From the NCBI RefSeq assembly GCF_001701025.1, contig NZ_CP016793.1, positions 6,758,001 through 6,822,000 of the forward strand: a DNA stretch of 64,000 bases. Reading direction: 5' to 3'. This DNA is from Lentzea guizhouensis (GTDB lineage Bacteria > Actinomycetota > Actinomycetes > Mycobacteriales > Pseudonocardiaceae). The translations under genes and the position numbers were made by a program. Below, one piece after another: positions 16,721 through 25,694 of this stretch. The notes beneath the pieces were generated by a model. That model made no database searches and was not told the origin of the DNA. It worked only from the letters and a program-made list of their open reading frames with translations. The first letter of the stretch is position 1. Each line of letters starts with the position of its first letter.

Positions 16721-17392
16721 TCAGCGGGTGTCGCCGGCGTTCTCGCGAGGCGTGACGAGGCCGGACTCGTAGGCGATGACCACGAGCTGGGCGCGGTCGC
16801 GGGCGTGCAGCTTCGTCATGGCGCGGTTGACGTGGGTCTTCGCGGTGAGCGGGCTGATCACCATGCGCGCGGCGATCTCGTCGTTCGACAGGCCCTGCGC
16901 GACCAGCACGACGGCCTCCTGCTCGCGGGTGGTGAGGTCGGGCAGGCCGTGGGAGCCGAGCCGGGGCTGGCTCACGTACCGGTCGATGAGCCTGCGGGTG
17001 ATGGACGGTGCGAGCAGGGCGTCGCCGCGGGCGGCGACGCGGACCGCGTGCAGGAAGTCCTCCGGGTGCACGTCCTTGACGAGGAAGCCGGCCGCGCCTG
17101 CTCGCAGTGCCTCGAACACGTACTCGTCGAGACCGTAGTTGGTGAGGATGACGACGTGCACCTGTGCCAGCGACGGGTCGGCGGCGATGCGGCGGGTGGC
17201 CTCGATGCCGTCGACCTCGGGCATCTGGACGTCCACGAGTGCGATGTCCGGCAGGTGGGTGCGGGCCTGGGCGACGCACTCGGCGCCGTCGGCGGCTTCG
17301 GCGACGACCTCGATGTCGTCCTCGGCCTGCAGCAGCGCGCGGAAGGCGCTGCGGATCAGGGCTTGGTCGTCGGCGAGCAGGACGCGGATCAC
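16721..17392 (-). CDS. NarL/FixJ-type response regulator
   Basis: 223 residues. Receiver domain: acidic pocket ADD at residues 8-10, phospho-acceptor Asp in IALVDVQMPEVDG (about residue 54), conserved Thr/Ser in VVILTNY, and Lys in GFLVKDV. The C-terminal LuxR-type HTH is LTTREQEAVVLVAQGLSNDEIAARM followed by TAKTHVNRAMTKL. The gene overlaps the histidine kinase stop by 4 bp (ATGA), giving a classic kinase-regulator operon. An inverted repeat in the promoter region (18524-18538) is a candidate site for autoregulation. The signal and regulon are unknown. Confidence 0.92.
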   Translation of the reverse strand: MIRVLLADDQALIRSAFRALLQAEDDIEVVAEAADGAECVAQARTHLPDIALVDVQMPEVDGIEATRRIAADPSLAQVHVVILTNYGLDEYVFEALRAGAAGFLVKDVHPEDFLHAVRVAARGDALLAPSITRRLIDRYVSQPRLGSHGLPDLTTREQEAVVLVAQGLSNDEIAARMVISPLTAKTHVNRAMTKLHARDRAQLVVIAYESGLVTPRENAGDTR

Positions 17393-18465
17393 GGGTGCAC
17401 CACCGGGAGCTCGGCCTGGACGCAGAAGCCGCCGCCGGTGCGCGGGGCGGCGTCGAGGTGGCCGCCCAGCGCGGTGACCCGTTCGCGCATGCCCCGGATG
17501 CCGACGCCGGGGGTGCCGGTCGGCGGGGCGGTGCCGTCGTCGTCGACCCGGATGACGAGCGCGTCCTGGCGGTGGTCGATGTGGATGCGGGCGGTGGCGG
17601 CGTGGGCGTGGCGGGTGATGTTGGTGAGGGACTCCTGCACGATCCGGTACGCGGTCCGGTCGACTGCTGCCGGGAGGTCGTCGTGGTGGCCCTCGATCGT
17701 CAGCTGGGCGTCGAGGCCGGTGCTGCGCGCGCGGTGCACGAGGTCGGGGACGTCGTGCAGGCCGTGGTGCTCGGTGTCGTCCCTGAGCGCTTCGAGGGTG
17801 GCGCGGAGCTCCCTGGTCGCCTCGCGGCTGGCGTCGCGGATGGCGAGAAGGGCGTCCGGGACGTCCTCCTCGCGCTTGCGGGCGAGGTGGACGGCGACCT
17901 CGGCGTGCAGCTTGATCACCGAGATCTGGTGGGTGAGCGAGTCGTGCAGTTCGCGGGCGATGTGCAGGCGTTCCTCGTTCGCCCGGCGCAGGGCGGTCTC
18001 CTCGCGGGTGCGTTCGGCCTCGTCGGCGCGTTTCTCGGCCTGCCGCAACGCTTCGCCCGCCGCGGCGGCCGCGATCAGCCAGGCGATCTGCAGCACGTCA
18101 CGGCTTTGCGTGAACGCCTCGGCGGTGGAGGGGGCGCGCGGGGACAGCAGGACGGCGAGGGGGAGTGCGGCGAGCATCAGCACCGAACCGGCCACCGTGA
18201 CGACGTGGTGGCCCGCGCGCATGGTGGCGTAGACGGCGAACAGGAACGCGATCACCGGCACGTCGAGCCCGGTGGCCTGGTAGCCGAGCGCGGTGAGGCC
18301 GGTGGCGGCGAGGACGGCACGCGGGTGGCTGCGGCGGGCGGCGAGGGCGAGTCCGCTCGCGGCGAGGAACGCGTACCCGAGCGGTGTGGCGGCCTGCGCG
18401 GCACCGGCGATCACGAGGCTCGTGGCTACGCCGGTCGCGATCGCCCAGTCCGTCCACCTGCTCAT
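17389..18465 (-). CDS. Sensor histidine kinase, HisKA_3 family
   Basis: 358 residues. Four to five hydrophobic segments occupy roughly residues 7-130 (for example LVIAGAAQAATPLGYAFLAA), then a coiled stretch rich in Glu/Arg (RQAEKRADEAERTREE). The dimerisation and phosphoacceptor motif is ARELHDSLTHQISVI, and a HATPase_c domain ends with VDDDGTAPP...GVGIRGMRERVTALGGHL. It autophosphorylates and passes phosphate to the response regulator encoded downstream. No large extracytoplasmic sensor domain exists, so it probably senses within or near the membrane. The start lies 152 bp from the divergent DUF6223 gene. Confidence 0.92.
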   Translation of the reverse strand: MSRWTDWAIATGVATSLVIAGAAQAATPLGYAFLAASGLALAARRSHPRAVLAATGLTALGYQATGLDVPVIAFLFAVYATMRAGHHVVTVAGSVLMLAALPLAVLLSPRAPSTAEAFTQSRDVLQIAWLIAAAAAGEALRQAEKRADEAERTREETALRRANEERLHIARELHDSLTHQISVIKLHAEVAVHLARKREEDVPDALLAIRDASREATRELRATLEALRDDTEHHGLHDVPDLVHRARSTGLDAQLTIEGHHDDLPAAVDRTAYRIVQESLTNITRHAHAATARIHIDHRQDALVIRVDDDGTAPPTGTPGVGIRGMRERVTALGGHLDAAPRTGGGFCVQAELPVVHP

Positions 18466-18523
18466 GGGTGCACCCTAACCGGCGGTTCGCGCTGGTAAAT
18501 CCTTCAGCAGGAGGACTTCCGCA

Positions 18524-18538
18524 CTACTGCGGGCGTAG
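18524..18538. promoter_or_regulatory. Inverted repeat CTAC-N7-GTAG upstream of the two-component operon
   Basis: CTAC (18524-18527) and GTAG (18535-18538) flank TGCGGGC, inside the slightly longer near-palindrome ACTACTGCGGGCGTAGTAG. It lies in the 152-bp gap between the divergent kinase and DUF6223 genes, which is where a NarL-type regulator would bind to control both. This is assigned by position and symmetry only. Confidence 0.35.
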
Positions 18539-18617
18539 TAGCCGGGTGTCTGTGTGCGCACGACGACTCGTGGTGGTTCTCGCGGCCATGCTCGATCTCT
18601 CGCTGAAGGAGGCAGAC

Positions 18618-18920
18618 ATGGTGTTGGCACAGATAGCTGAGATGACCGCGGGACGGATGTGGTCACTCGTGGGCGGTGTGCTCGGTTTGGCCGGTGTGGT
18701 GCTCGCGCTCGTTGCGCGCCGTTTCGCACTGACAGCTGTTGGCGTAGGTGCGGCAGGTGCGGTGATCGGCGCGCTCGTGGTGGTGTTCGCCAAAGGCGGT
18801 CCCGGTACCGGCTACGGCATCGTCGGCGGCTACGTGGCGTTGGTGGTGGGGTTGGCCGCGGTGCTCGTGGGCCTGCTCAGGCGTAGAGGCGTGCGGGCTG
18901 CTGGACCGTCCGCCGGGTGA
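18618..18920 (+). CDS. DUF6223 family small membrane protein
   Basis: 100 residues, MVLAQIAEMTAGRMWSLVGG to AAGPSAG. Three hydrophobic segments (about 16-36, 40-60 and 68-90) surround a conserved VVFAKGGPGTGYGIVGGYVALVVG stretch typical of DUF6223. AAGGAGG at 18607-18613 selects the ATG at 18618 rather than the in-frame ATG at 18588. Function is unknown. It is divergent from a NarL-type kinase/regulator pair with a shared palindrome, so it may be a target of that system. Its 3' end overlaps the convergent ROK gene by 44 bp. Confidence 0.72.
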   Translation: MVLAQIAEMTAGRMWSLVGGVLGLAGVVLALVARRFALTAVGVGAAGAVIGALVVVFAKGGPGTGYGIVGGYVALVVGLAAVLVGLLRRRGVRAAGPSAG

Positions 18921-20013
18921 CCATGCCCGCCGCGCCGCGCACGACCGCGAACTCGCCGAGCGGTGAGGCCAGCAGCCGGGTGTGCCGTTCCCCGCCCGCC
19001 AGCACGCGGGTGTCCATCTCGGACCGGATCGCGGCGCTCAGGTGCTCGTGCAGCACGGCGTAGCTGCCGCCGAGCACCACGGTCGGCACGTCGAAGAGGT
19101 TCATCAACGTCGCCAGCCCCACCCCGAGCGCACGGCCGGCCTCGTGGACCGCTTTCCGTGCGCGTTCATCGGTCTGCAGGGCGGTCGTGAGCTCGTCGAG
19201 GGTCTTCTTCTTCGCCGCGCTGAGCATGACGTCGAGCCCCGCATAACGCTCCACGCACCCACGGCTGCCACACGTGCACCGCACGCCGTCGCGCTCGATG
19301 ACGACGTGGCCCAGCTCGCCGGCGAACCCGCTGACCCCGCGGTAGACCTCGCCGCCCAGCACCACGCCCGCGCCGATGCCGACGTCGGCGGACACGTGCA
19401 CGAAGTCCTCGCCCGCCAGGTGCCGCGGCCACAGGTGGGCGAGGGCGGCGAGGTTGGCCTCGTTCTCCAGCTCGACGTCGAGGCCGAGCCGCCCGCTGAG
19501 GTCCTGCGCGAGGTTCTCACCCACCAGGTTGGGCAGGTTGGGCGCCCTGACGACGGTGCCGTCGTACACCACACCCGGCACGGCGAGCCCGACGCCGAGC
19601 ACCGCGCGGTCCTCGGTGGACTGCCGGACCAGCGCGACGACCCGGTCGAGCACCTCGTCGGCCGTCGCCGCCCGGTGGTCGGCGGGGATGCGCCGCCGGT
19701 GCACGGTCTCGCCGTCGAGCCCGAGGGTCTCGACGGCGAGGTGCTCGACGTTGACCTCGACCCCGATGGCCACCGGACCGGCCGGGTGGAAGCGCAGCGG
19801 CTTCGACGGACGGCCGACGCCGGTCAGCGTGGCGGGTTCCTCGACGAGAACGCCGTTGGCGAGCAACGGCTCGGTGAGGTTGGACAGCGTGGCCTTGGTG
19901 AGCCCGGTGCGGGCGGCGAGGTCCGCCCGCGAACCGGGTTTGTCGACCAGTGCGAGCAGGACGGTGCGCAGGTTGCCGAGGCGGACCTGGCGCAGGTGGT
20001 CGACGGTGGTCAT
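18877..20013 (-). CDS. xylR: ROK-family transcriptional repressor (XylR type)
   Basis: 378 residues. N-terminal winged HTH: SRADLAARTGLTKATLSNLTEPLLANGVL. The C-terminal ROK sugar-kinase-like domain contains GAGVVLGGEVYRGVSGFAGELGH and the zinc-binding CTCGSRGCVERYAG motif found in ROK repressors. It is the last gene of the xylA-xylB-ROK operon and most likely represses it from the palindrome at 22590-22604, with xylose as inducer. The symbol reflects this context rather than proven binding. It starts 35 bp after the repaired xylB stop. Confidence 0.85.
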   Translation of the reverse strand: MTTVDHLRQVRLGNLRTVLLALVDKPGSRADLAARTGLTKATLSNLTEPLLANGVLVEEPATLTGVGRPSKPLRFHPAGPVAIGVEVNVEHLAVETLGLDGETVHRRRIPADHRAATADEVLDRVVALVRQSTEDRAVLGVGLAVPGVVYDGTVVRAPNLPNLVGENLAQDLSGRLGLDVELENEANLAALAHLWPRHLAGEDFVHVSADVGIGAGVVLGGEVYRGVSGFAGELGHVVIERDGVRCTCGSRGCVERYAGLDVMLSAAKKKTLDELTTALQTDERARKAVHEAGRALGVGLATLMNLFDVPTVVLGGSYAVLHEHLSAAIRSEMDTRVLAGGERHTRLLASPLGEFAVVRGAAGMVTRRTVQQPARLYA

Positions 20014-20047
20014 CGGCTCAAGTATCGCTGTGCGCCCACGACCGCCG

Positions 20048-21435
20048 TCATCGGCTCAGGTACTTCCGCGCGGCCTCGGCGTACCGCTCCCGAACGCCCG
20101 CCACCGCGTCCGCCCGGTACACCCGCGCGGCCTCGCCCGGCGACCACGACGGCGGCTCCGCACCCCCGGCCAGCACCAGGCCGCCTGCCGTGCCGCACCG
20201 TCCGCCACGTACTCACCCGGCGAAGGCACGGTCACCGGCACCCCGAACACCGTCGGCGCGATCTCCCGCACGGCCGCGGACGCCGCCGCACCGCCCACGA
20301 GTCGCACGCCCGTCACGTCCGCGCCCTGCGACGCCAGCGCGTCGAGGCCGACCGCGAGACCGCAGAGCATCCCCTCGACCGCCGCCCGCGCGATGTTCGC
20401 CGGGGTGGCGTTCGACAGGGTCAACCCGTGCAGGGCGCCGGTCGCGTCCGGGAGGTTCGGCGTCCGCTCACCCTCCAGGTACGGCACCAGCACCAGACCC
20501 TCCGCACCCGCGGGCGCGGACAGGGCGAGCGCACTGAGCCGCTCCAGGTCCACGCCCAGCATGCGGGCGGTCGCGTCCAGCACGCGGGCGGCGTTCAGCG
20601 TGCACGCCAGCGGCAGGTAGCGACCGGTCGCGTCGGCGAAGCCCGCGACGATGCCGGACGGGTCCGAGGCGCGAACCTCGCTCGTCGCCGTCACCACACC
20701 GGACGTCCCAAGCGACACGACGACATCGTTGCCCGCGGCCACACCGAGCATGGCGGCCGCGTTGTCACCGGCACCCGCGCCCACGAGCAGCTCACCGGCC
20801 GGAACGGACTCGGACGGGCCCAGCACGCGGGGGAGCCGGACGTCCGACCGGCCCAGCGCCAGCGCGACCAGGTCGGGCACGTAGGCGTTCGTGACCGAGT
20901 CGAAGTAGCCGGTGCCCGAGGCGTCGGAACGGTCGGTCACCAGCTCGGCGAGGTCCTGGCTGCCGCGCAGCCGCCACGTCAGCCAGTCGTGCGGCAGGCA
21001 GACGGCGGCGGTGCGCTTGGCGTTGTCCGGTTCGTGCTGGGCGAGCCAGCGGAGCTTGGTGATCGTGAACGACGCCACCGGCACCAGGCCGATCCGCTCC
21101 GCCCACTCCTGCGCACCCAGCTCGGCGGTCAGGTCCGCGGCGGCCGCCGCGGACCTGGTGTCGTTCCACAGCAGGGCGTCCCGGACGACCTCGCCGTCCT
21201 CGTCGAGGCACACCATGCCGTGCTGCTGGCCCGCGACGCTCACGGCTGCCACGTCGTCGAGCCCGCCGGCCTGGGCGACCGCGTCGGAGTACGCCCGCCA
21301 CCAGTGCGACGGGTGCACCGACGTGCCGTCCGGGTGCGCGGCCCTGCCCTCACGCACGAGGCGCCCGGTGTCCGCGTCCCTGACCACGACCTTGCACGAC
21401 TGCGTCGACGAGTCGACCCCGGCCACGAGCGTCAT
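20048..21435 (-). CDS. xylB: Xylulokinase (C-terminal frameshift)
   Basis: About 462 residues. It phosphorylates D-xylulose to xylulose-5-phosphate. FGGY-kinase signatures: [13 protein letters not shown] (phosphate-1), [10 protein letters not shown] (catalytic region), [18 protein letters not shown], and [14 protein letters not shown]. At about 20190 the frame breaks after DGAARQA. The conserved tail continues one frame over as [17 protein letters not shown] and [15 protein letters not shown], stopping at 20048, while the unshifted frame ends at 20056 in an Arg-rich sequence. A single missing base explains it. Two bases separate it from xylA, indicating one mRNA. Confidence 0.9.
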
Positions 21436-21436
21436 G

Positions 21437-22576
21437 TCAGCGCGCCCCGGCGAGGTGCTCGAGCGCGAGCTGGTTGAGCCGCACGAACCCGTAGCCGCGC
21501 TGCGCCAGCTGGTCCGGGTCGAACGACTCGGCGAGCAGGTCGTCGTAGCCCTCGCCGTCGGTCAGGGTCGGCTGCGCGAGGTCGGCGACACCGGCCGTGA
21601 CCAGCGCCTCCTGCACCTCGGGGTCGGCCCGGAACGCGGCCGCCCGCTCCTTGAGCAGCAGGTAGGTCTGCATGTTCGCCTTGACCGAGTCCCACACGCC
21701 GGTGAAGTCCTCGGTGCGCGACGGCTTGTAGTCGAAGTGCCGCGGCCCCTCGTAGCCCGCCGTCTCCAGCAGGTCGACCAGCGCGAACGCGTTCATCAGG
21801 TCGCCGTGGCCGAACACCAGGTCCTGGTCGTACTTGATGCTGCGCTGCCCGTTGAGGTCGATGTGGAACAGCTTGCCGTGCCACAACGCCTGCGCGATGC
21901 CGTGCACGAAGTTCAGGCCCGCCATCTGCTCGTGCCCGACCTCGGGGTTGAGGCCGACCAGGTCGGGGCGGTCCAGCGAGGTGATGAACGCCAGCGCGTG
22001 CCCGATCGTCGGCAGCAGGATGTCGCCGCGCGGCTCGTTCGGCTTGGGCTCGATCGCGAACCGGATGTCGTAGCCGCGGTCGGTGACGAACTGCGTCAGC
22101 AGGTTCAGCCCCTCGCGGTACCGGTCCAGCGCCGCCCGCACGTCCTTCGCGGTGTCGTACTCGGAACCCTCGCGGCCGCCCCACAGCACGTAGGTCTGCG
22201 CGCCCAGCTCGGCCGCCAGCTCGACGTTGCGCAGGACCTTCTGCAGCGCGTACCGGCGCACCGACCGGTCGTTGCTGGTGAAGCCGCCGTCCTTGAAGAC
22301 GGGGTGGCTGAAGAGGTTGGTGGTGACCATCGGGATGGTCAGCCCGGTCTCCTTCAGCGCCGTCTGCAGCCGGCCGACCTGCTGGTCGCGGTTGGTGGAG
22401 TCGAAGAGGTCGTCGTCGTGGAACGACATGCCCCATGCACCGTGCTCGGCCAGCTTGTGCACGGCCTCGACCACGTCCAACGCCGGTCGCGTGGCCTCGC
22501 CGAACGGGTCGCGGCCCGACCAGCCGATGGTCCACAGGCCGAAGGAGAACTTGTCCGCCGGAGTGGGCGTGCTCAT
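21437..22576 (-). CDS. xylA: Xylose isomerase
   Basis: 379 residues, normal for the short class I (actinobacterial) xylose isomerases. It interconverts D-xylose and D-xylulose using two divalent metals. Seen motifs: the catalytic-His region [26 protein letters not shown], the metal ligands in [11 protein letters not shown], and [16 protein letters not shown]...FHIDLNGQ. It is the first gene of the xylAB-ROK operon. The SD is GGGTGG, and the operator palindrome begins 14 bp upstream of the start codon. Confidence 0.96.
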   Translation of the reverse strand: MSTPTPADKFSFGLWTIGWSGRDPFGEATRPALDVVEAVHKLAEHGAWGMSFHDDDLFDSTNRDQQVGRLQTALKETGLTIPMVTTNLFSHPVFKDGGFTSNDRSVRRYALQKVLRNVELAAELGAQTYVLWGGREGSEYDTAKDVRAALDRYREGLNLLTQFVTDRGYDIRFAIEPKPNEPRGDILLPTIGHALAFITSLDRPDLVGLNPEVGHEQMAGLNFVHGIAQALWHGKLFHIDLNGQRSIKYDQDLVFGHGDLMNAFALVDLLETAGYEGPRHFDYKPSRTEDFTGVWDSVKANMQTYLLLKERAAAFRADPEVQEALVTAGVADLAQPTLTDGEGYDDLLAESFDPDQLAQRGYGFVRLNQLALEHLAGAR

Positions 22577-22589
22577 GATCCACCCTTTC

Positions 22590-22604
22590 GTTCAATGCTT
22601 GAAC
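22590..22604. promoter_or_regulatory. Palindromic operator of the xyl operon
   Basis: GTTCAA-TGC-TTGAAC is a perfect 6-3-6 palindrome lying between the predicted xylA transcription start and its Shine-Dalgarno. TTGAAC half-sites of this kind are commonly seen in ROK-family operators. The ROK gene in the same operon is the likely binder, so repression would block early elongation or initiation. Confidence 0.65.
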
Positions 22605-22613
22605 TTAGTGCGG

Positions 22614-22642
22614 ACAGTACGACGCCGGAGCCGTGATCGCAA
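22614..22642 (-). promoter_or_regulatory. Candidate xylA promoter
   Basis: On the minus strand TTGCGA (22642-22637) is followed after exactly 17 nt by TACTGT (22619-22614), a good vegetative sigma -35/-10 pair in a GC-rich genome. The predicted start falls at about 22607, immediately before the palindromic operator. Confidence 0.55.
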
Positions 22643-22713
22643 TATTCGGTTCCCCGTCCACACGAGACGATCTACGCTCCTGACCACCATCACCGAGCGA
22701 GGGGAGTACGGCC

Positions 22714-22797
22714 GTGCGCATCCGCACCGCTCCCCGCTTTGACGTGATCCTCGTGTCTTCGGACTCCGGCCGCCCGCTGCGCGCCGGGCACCGGTAA
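22714..22797 (+). CDS. Short leader peptide upstream of the EF-G paralogue
   Basis: A 27-codon ORF, VRIRTAPRFDVILVSSDSGR then PLRAGHR, runs from GTG 22714 to TAA 22795. GAGGGGAG at 22699-22706 is 7 nt from the start, one of the best Shine-Dalgarno matches in this part of the window, yet nothing else is encoded before the EF-G start at 22907. A short hairpin GCACC-N8-GGTGC follows about 30 nt downstream of the stop. The arrangement resembles translated leaders that sense ribosome stalling ahead of translation-factor or ribosome-protection genes. Expression and function are inferred. Confidence 0.5.
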   Translation: MRIRTAPRFDVILVSSDSGRPLRAGHR

Positions 22798-22906
22798 CCA
22801 CGCGACGACCCACCTCCGCGGCACCTGACGTTCGGTGCTGCCCTGGGCTCTCGCCGGCCGCATCGCGCCGTCCGCACGACCGAGACCACCCGAAAGGCAC
22901 CGCGCC

Positions 22907-24865
22907 ATGCGCGCCATCCGCAACATCGGCATCCTCGCCCACGTCGACGCCGGCAAGACCACCCTCACCGAACGCGTGCTCTTCGCCACCGGCACGACCT
23001 ACAAGCGCGGCGAGGTCCACGACGGCACCACCGTCACCGACTTCGACCCGCAGGAGCGCGACCGCGGCATCACGATCTTCGCCGCGGCCGTGAGCTGCAC
23101 CTGGGACGACCACCGGATCAACCTCATCGACACCCCCGGCCACGTCGACTTCGCGGACGAGGTCGAACGGGCGTTGCGGGTGCTCGACGGTGCGGTCGTG
23201 ACGTTCGACGGCGTGGCCGGGGTGGAGCCGCAGAGCGAGTCGGTGTGGCGGCAGGCGGACCGGTACGGCGTGCCGCGGATCGCGTTCGTCAACAAGCTGG
23301 ACCGGGCGGGCGCGCACCTCGACGCCGCCGTCGAGTCCATCAGGACCCGGCTCGGCACCACACCGCTCGCCGTCCAGCTGCCGATCGGGCAGGAGGACGG
23401 CTTCCGCGGCGTGGTCGACCTGGTCGCCATGCGCGCCTACGTGTGGGACGGCGGACGCGAGGAGGTCCAGGTCCCACCGGAAGCACACGACCACCGGCGC
23501 AGGTTGGAGGAGAAGGTCGCCGAGCTCCACGCGGGCGCACTGGAGGAGTTCTGCACGAAGAACGAGCTCACCGACGAGACGCTCAGGAACGCCCTGCGCG
23601 ACCTGACCCACGCGAACAAGGCGACGGTCGTGCTGTGCGGCAGCGCGTACAAGAACCGCGGCATCGAACCGTTGCTGGACGCGGTGGTCGCGTACCTGCC
23701 GTCCCCTGTGGACAAACGCCCGGTGGAGAGCGTCGACGGGCAGCAACGACGGGCGGATCCGAGCGAACCGTTCGCGGCGTTGGCGTTCAAGGTGAACTCG
23801 ACCTCGACGGGCAGGCTCACGTATGTCCGCGTGTACTCCGGCACCCTCCACAAGGGAGACACGGTGCTGGCGAACGGCAGGACCGAACGCGTCGCACGCA
23901 TCCTGCGGGTGCAGGCCGACCGGCACACGCCGATCGACACCGCGACCGCCGGTGACATCGTGGCCGTGGTGGGACTGAAGGACACGCGCACCGGGGCGAC
24001 CCTGTGCGCGCCGGACGCCCCGCTGCTGCTCGAAGAACCGGTCACGCAGGACCCGGTCGTGTCGGTGGCGGTCGAACCCAGGACCGCCGCGGACACCGAG
24101 CGGCTGACCCGGGCACTGGCCTGCCTCACCGAGGAGGACCCGTCGCTGAAGGTCGCCACCGACCGGGAGACCGGCCAGCTGCTGCTCTCCGGGCTCGGCG
24201 AGCTGCACCTGGAGGTCGCGGTGGAGAAGGCACGGCAGAACCACCGCATCGAGATCACGATGGGACGGCCGAAGGTGGCCTACCGCGAGACGGTCGCCCA
24301 GGGCGTCACCGGGTTCGTGTACCGGCACGTGAAGCAGGACGGAGGTGCGGGACAGTTCGCCCACATCGTGATCGACACCGAACCGGCGGAGGCCTTCGAG
24401 TTCCGCTCGGCGGTCACCGGCGGGCGGGTGCCGCAGGAGTTCGTCAAGGCGGTCGAACAGGGCTGCCGCGACGCCCTGCAGGAGGGCCCGCTCGGCTTCC
24501 CGGTCACCGGCGTGCGGGTGACGCTCACCGACGGGTCCACGCACGTCAAGGACTCCAGCGAGATGGCCTTCCGCACGGCGGGCCGCCTCGGTCTCCGCGA
24601 CGCGCTCAGGCTCGGCGTCATGACCAAGCTCGAACCGGTCGCCGAGGTGACGGTCACCGTGCCGGAGAAGTTCGCCGGAGGTGTGTTCGGTGACCTGTCG
24701 GCGCGGCGGGGCCGGATCCTCGGTTCCACCACCAGGGCCGGCATGGCGGTGGTGACGGCGAGCGTGCCGCTGGCGGAGATGTTCGGCTACGTGACGAGGT
24801 TGCGCAGCCGGACGCAGGGCCGCGGCACGTTCACCAGCCGTCCCACCGGCTACGCGCCCGCATAG
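22907..24865 (+). CDS. EF-G-family translational GTPase (FusA paralogue)
   Basis: 652 residues. It has the translational GTPase G-motifs: [12 protein letters not shown] (G1), RGITIFAA (G2), DTPGHVDF (G3) and NKLDRAGA (G4), then domain II ([19 protein letters not shown]), domain III ([11 protein letters not shown]), domain IV ([16 protein letters not shown]) and domain V ([29 protein letters not shown]). It is shorter than housekeeping EF-G (about 700 aa) and is not next to rpsL/rpsG/tuf. That suggests a specialised paralogue such as EF-G2 or a ribosome-protection-like factor. GAAAGG lies 9 nt before the ATG. A short leader ORF precedes it and a strong hairpin terminator follows. Confidence 0.85.
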   Translation: MRAIRNIGILAHVDAGKTTLTERVLFATGTTYKRGEVHDGTTVTDFDPQERDRGITIFAAAVSCTWDDHRINLIDTPGHVDFADEVERALRVLDGAVVTFDGVAGVEPQSESVWRQADRYGVPRIAFVNKLDRAGAHLDAAVESIRTRLGTTPLAVQLPIGQEDGFRGVVDLVAMRAYVWDGGREEVQVPPEAHDHRRRLEEKVAELHAGALEEFCTKNELTDETLRNALRDLTHANKATVVLCGSAYKNRGIEPLLDAVVAYLPSPVDKRPVESVDGQQRRADPSEPFAALAFKVNSTSTGRLTYVRVYSGTLHKGDTVLANGRTERVARILRVQADRHTPIDTATAGDIVAVVGLKDTRTGATLCAPDAPLLLEEPVTQDPVVSVAVEPRTAADTERLTRALACLTEEDPSLKVATDRETGQLLLSGLGELHLEVAVEKARQNHRIEITMGRPKVAYRETVAQGVTGFVYRHVKQDGGAGQFAHIVIDTEPAEAFEFRSAVTGGRVPQEFVKAVEQGCRDALQEGPLGFPVTGVRVTLTDGSTHVKDSSEMAFRTAGRLGLRDALRLGVMTKLEPVAEVTVTVPEKFAGGVFGDLSARRGRILGSTTRAGMAVVTASVPLAEMFGYVTRLRSRTQGRGTFTSRPTGYAPA

Positions 24866-24874
24866 CACGAGACG

Positions 24875-24904
24875 GGCCCGCCCGCGCACCAGCGCGGGCG
24901 GGCC
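24875..24904 (+). terminator. Hairpin terminator after the EF-G paralogue
   Basis: A perfect 13-bp stem (24875-24887 with 24892-24904) closes an ACCA tetraloop. It starts 9 bp after the EF-G stop. There is no T-tract, as is common in high-GC actinomycetes. Confidence 0.75.
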
Positions 24905-24905
24905 T

Positions 24906-25694
24906 ATGCTCGATCAAATGTTGATCGGACCGGCTCCGCACGACCGGCTGCACGTCATGTCGTTCAACCTGCGCTTCGCCTCGAACGCCGAACCGAACTC
25001 CTGGGCGACCAGACGCCCCGTGATGGCGCGGTTGCTCAACGAGGAGCTGCCGACCGTCCTCGGCACCCAGGAGGGTCTGTACGGGCAGGTCAAGGACGTC
25101 GCACTCGACCTTCCCGACCGCTACGACTGGATCGGCGTCGGCCGCGCCGGCGGCAGCCACGACGAGTTCGTCGCGATCTTCTTCGACACCGACCGGCTGG
25201 AGCCGCTCGCGTTCGACCACCACTGGCTCTCGGCCACCCCGAACGTGATCGGCTCGCGGACCTGGGGCAACAACGTCATCCGGATCGTCACCTGGGTCCG
25301 GTTCGCCGACAAGCGCACCGGTGCCCAGTTCATCACCGTGAACACCCACTTCGACCACGAGTCGGAGAACGCCAGGCTGCGCAGCGCCGAGCTGATCCGC
25401 GACCAGGTCAACGCCCAGACCCTGCCGGTCGTGCTCACCGGCGACTTCAACGACGCCGCCGGCTCGCCCGCCTACAAGATCCTCGGGCTGGCGGACACCT
25501 GGAACGGCCACCGGCTCACGCCCGCGTTCGGCACGTTCCACGGCTACCAGTCGCCCGTGCCGGACGGCCCGCGGATCGACTGGATCATGACCCGCGGCGC
25601 CACCACCGAGGCCGCCGCGATCAACACCTACGTCGAGGGCAGCCAGTACCCGTCCGACCACCTCCCGGTGCAGGCGCTGGTCCGGATCACCTGA
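24906..25694 (+). CDS. Endonuclease/exonuclease/phosphatase-family hydrolase
   Basis: 262 residues. EEP-fold motifs: VMSFNLRFASN (first metal Asn), LGTQEGLYGQ (metal Glu), NTHFDHES (catalytic His), VLTGDFNDAAG (Asp/Asn) and the terminal SDHLPVQA (catalytic His). It would cleave a phosphodiester or phosphomonoester; nucleic acid, inositol phosphate and sphingomyelin substrates all occur in this fold. No signal peptide is visible. The first ATG abuts the preceding terminator and the next (24918) sits in the centre of a palindrome, so the exact start is unsure; MSFNLRF at 24957 begins the conserved core. It overlaps the convergent M28-like gene by 8 bp. Confidence 0.8.
   Translation: MLDQMLIGPAPHDRLHVMSFNLRFASNAEPNSWATRRPVMARLLNEELPTVLGTQEGLYGQVKDVALDLPDRYDWIGVGRAGGSHDEFVAIFFDTDRLEPLAFDHHWLSATPNVIGSRTWGNNVIRIVTWVRFADKRTGAQFITVNTHFDHESENARLRSAELIRDQVNAQTLPVVLTGDFNDAAGSPAYKILGLADTWNGHRLTPAFGTFHGYQSPVPDGPRIDWIMTRGATTEAAAINTYVEGSQYPSDHLPVQALVRIT
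24911..24927. promoter_or_regulatory. Palindrome CGATCAA-ATG-TTGATCG at the start of the EEP gene
   Basis: Perfect 7-3-7 symmetry centred on an in-frame ATG (24918). It could be an operator, or a structure masking the start codon. No regulator is assigned. Confidence 0.35.

Noticed and set aside
22592..24889. 765-residue reverse-strand open frame
   Set aside because: Antisense of the EF-G paralogue; low-complexity translation.
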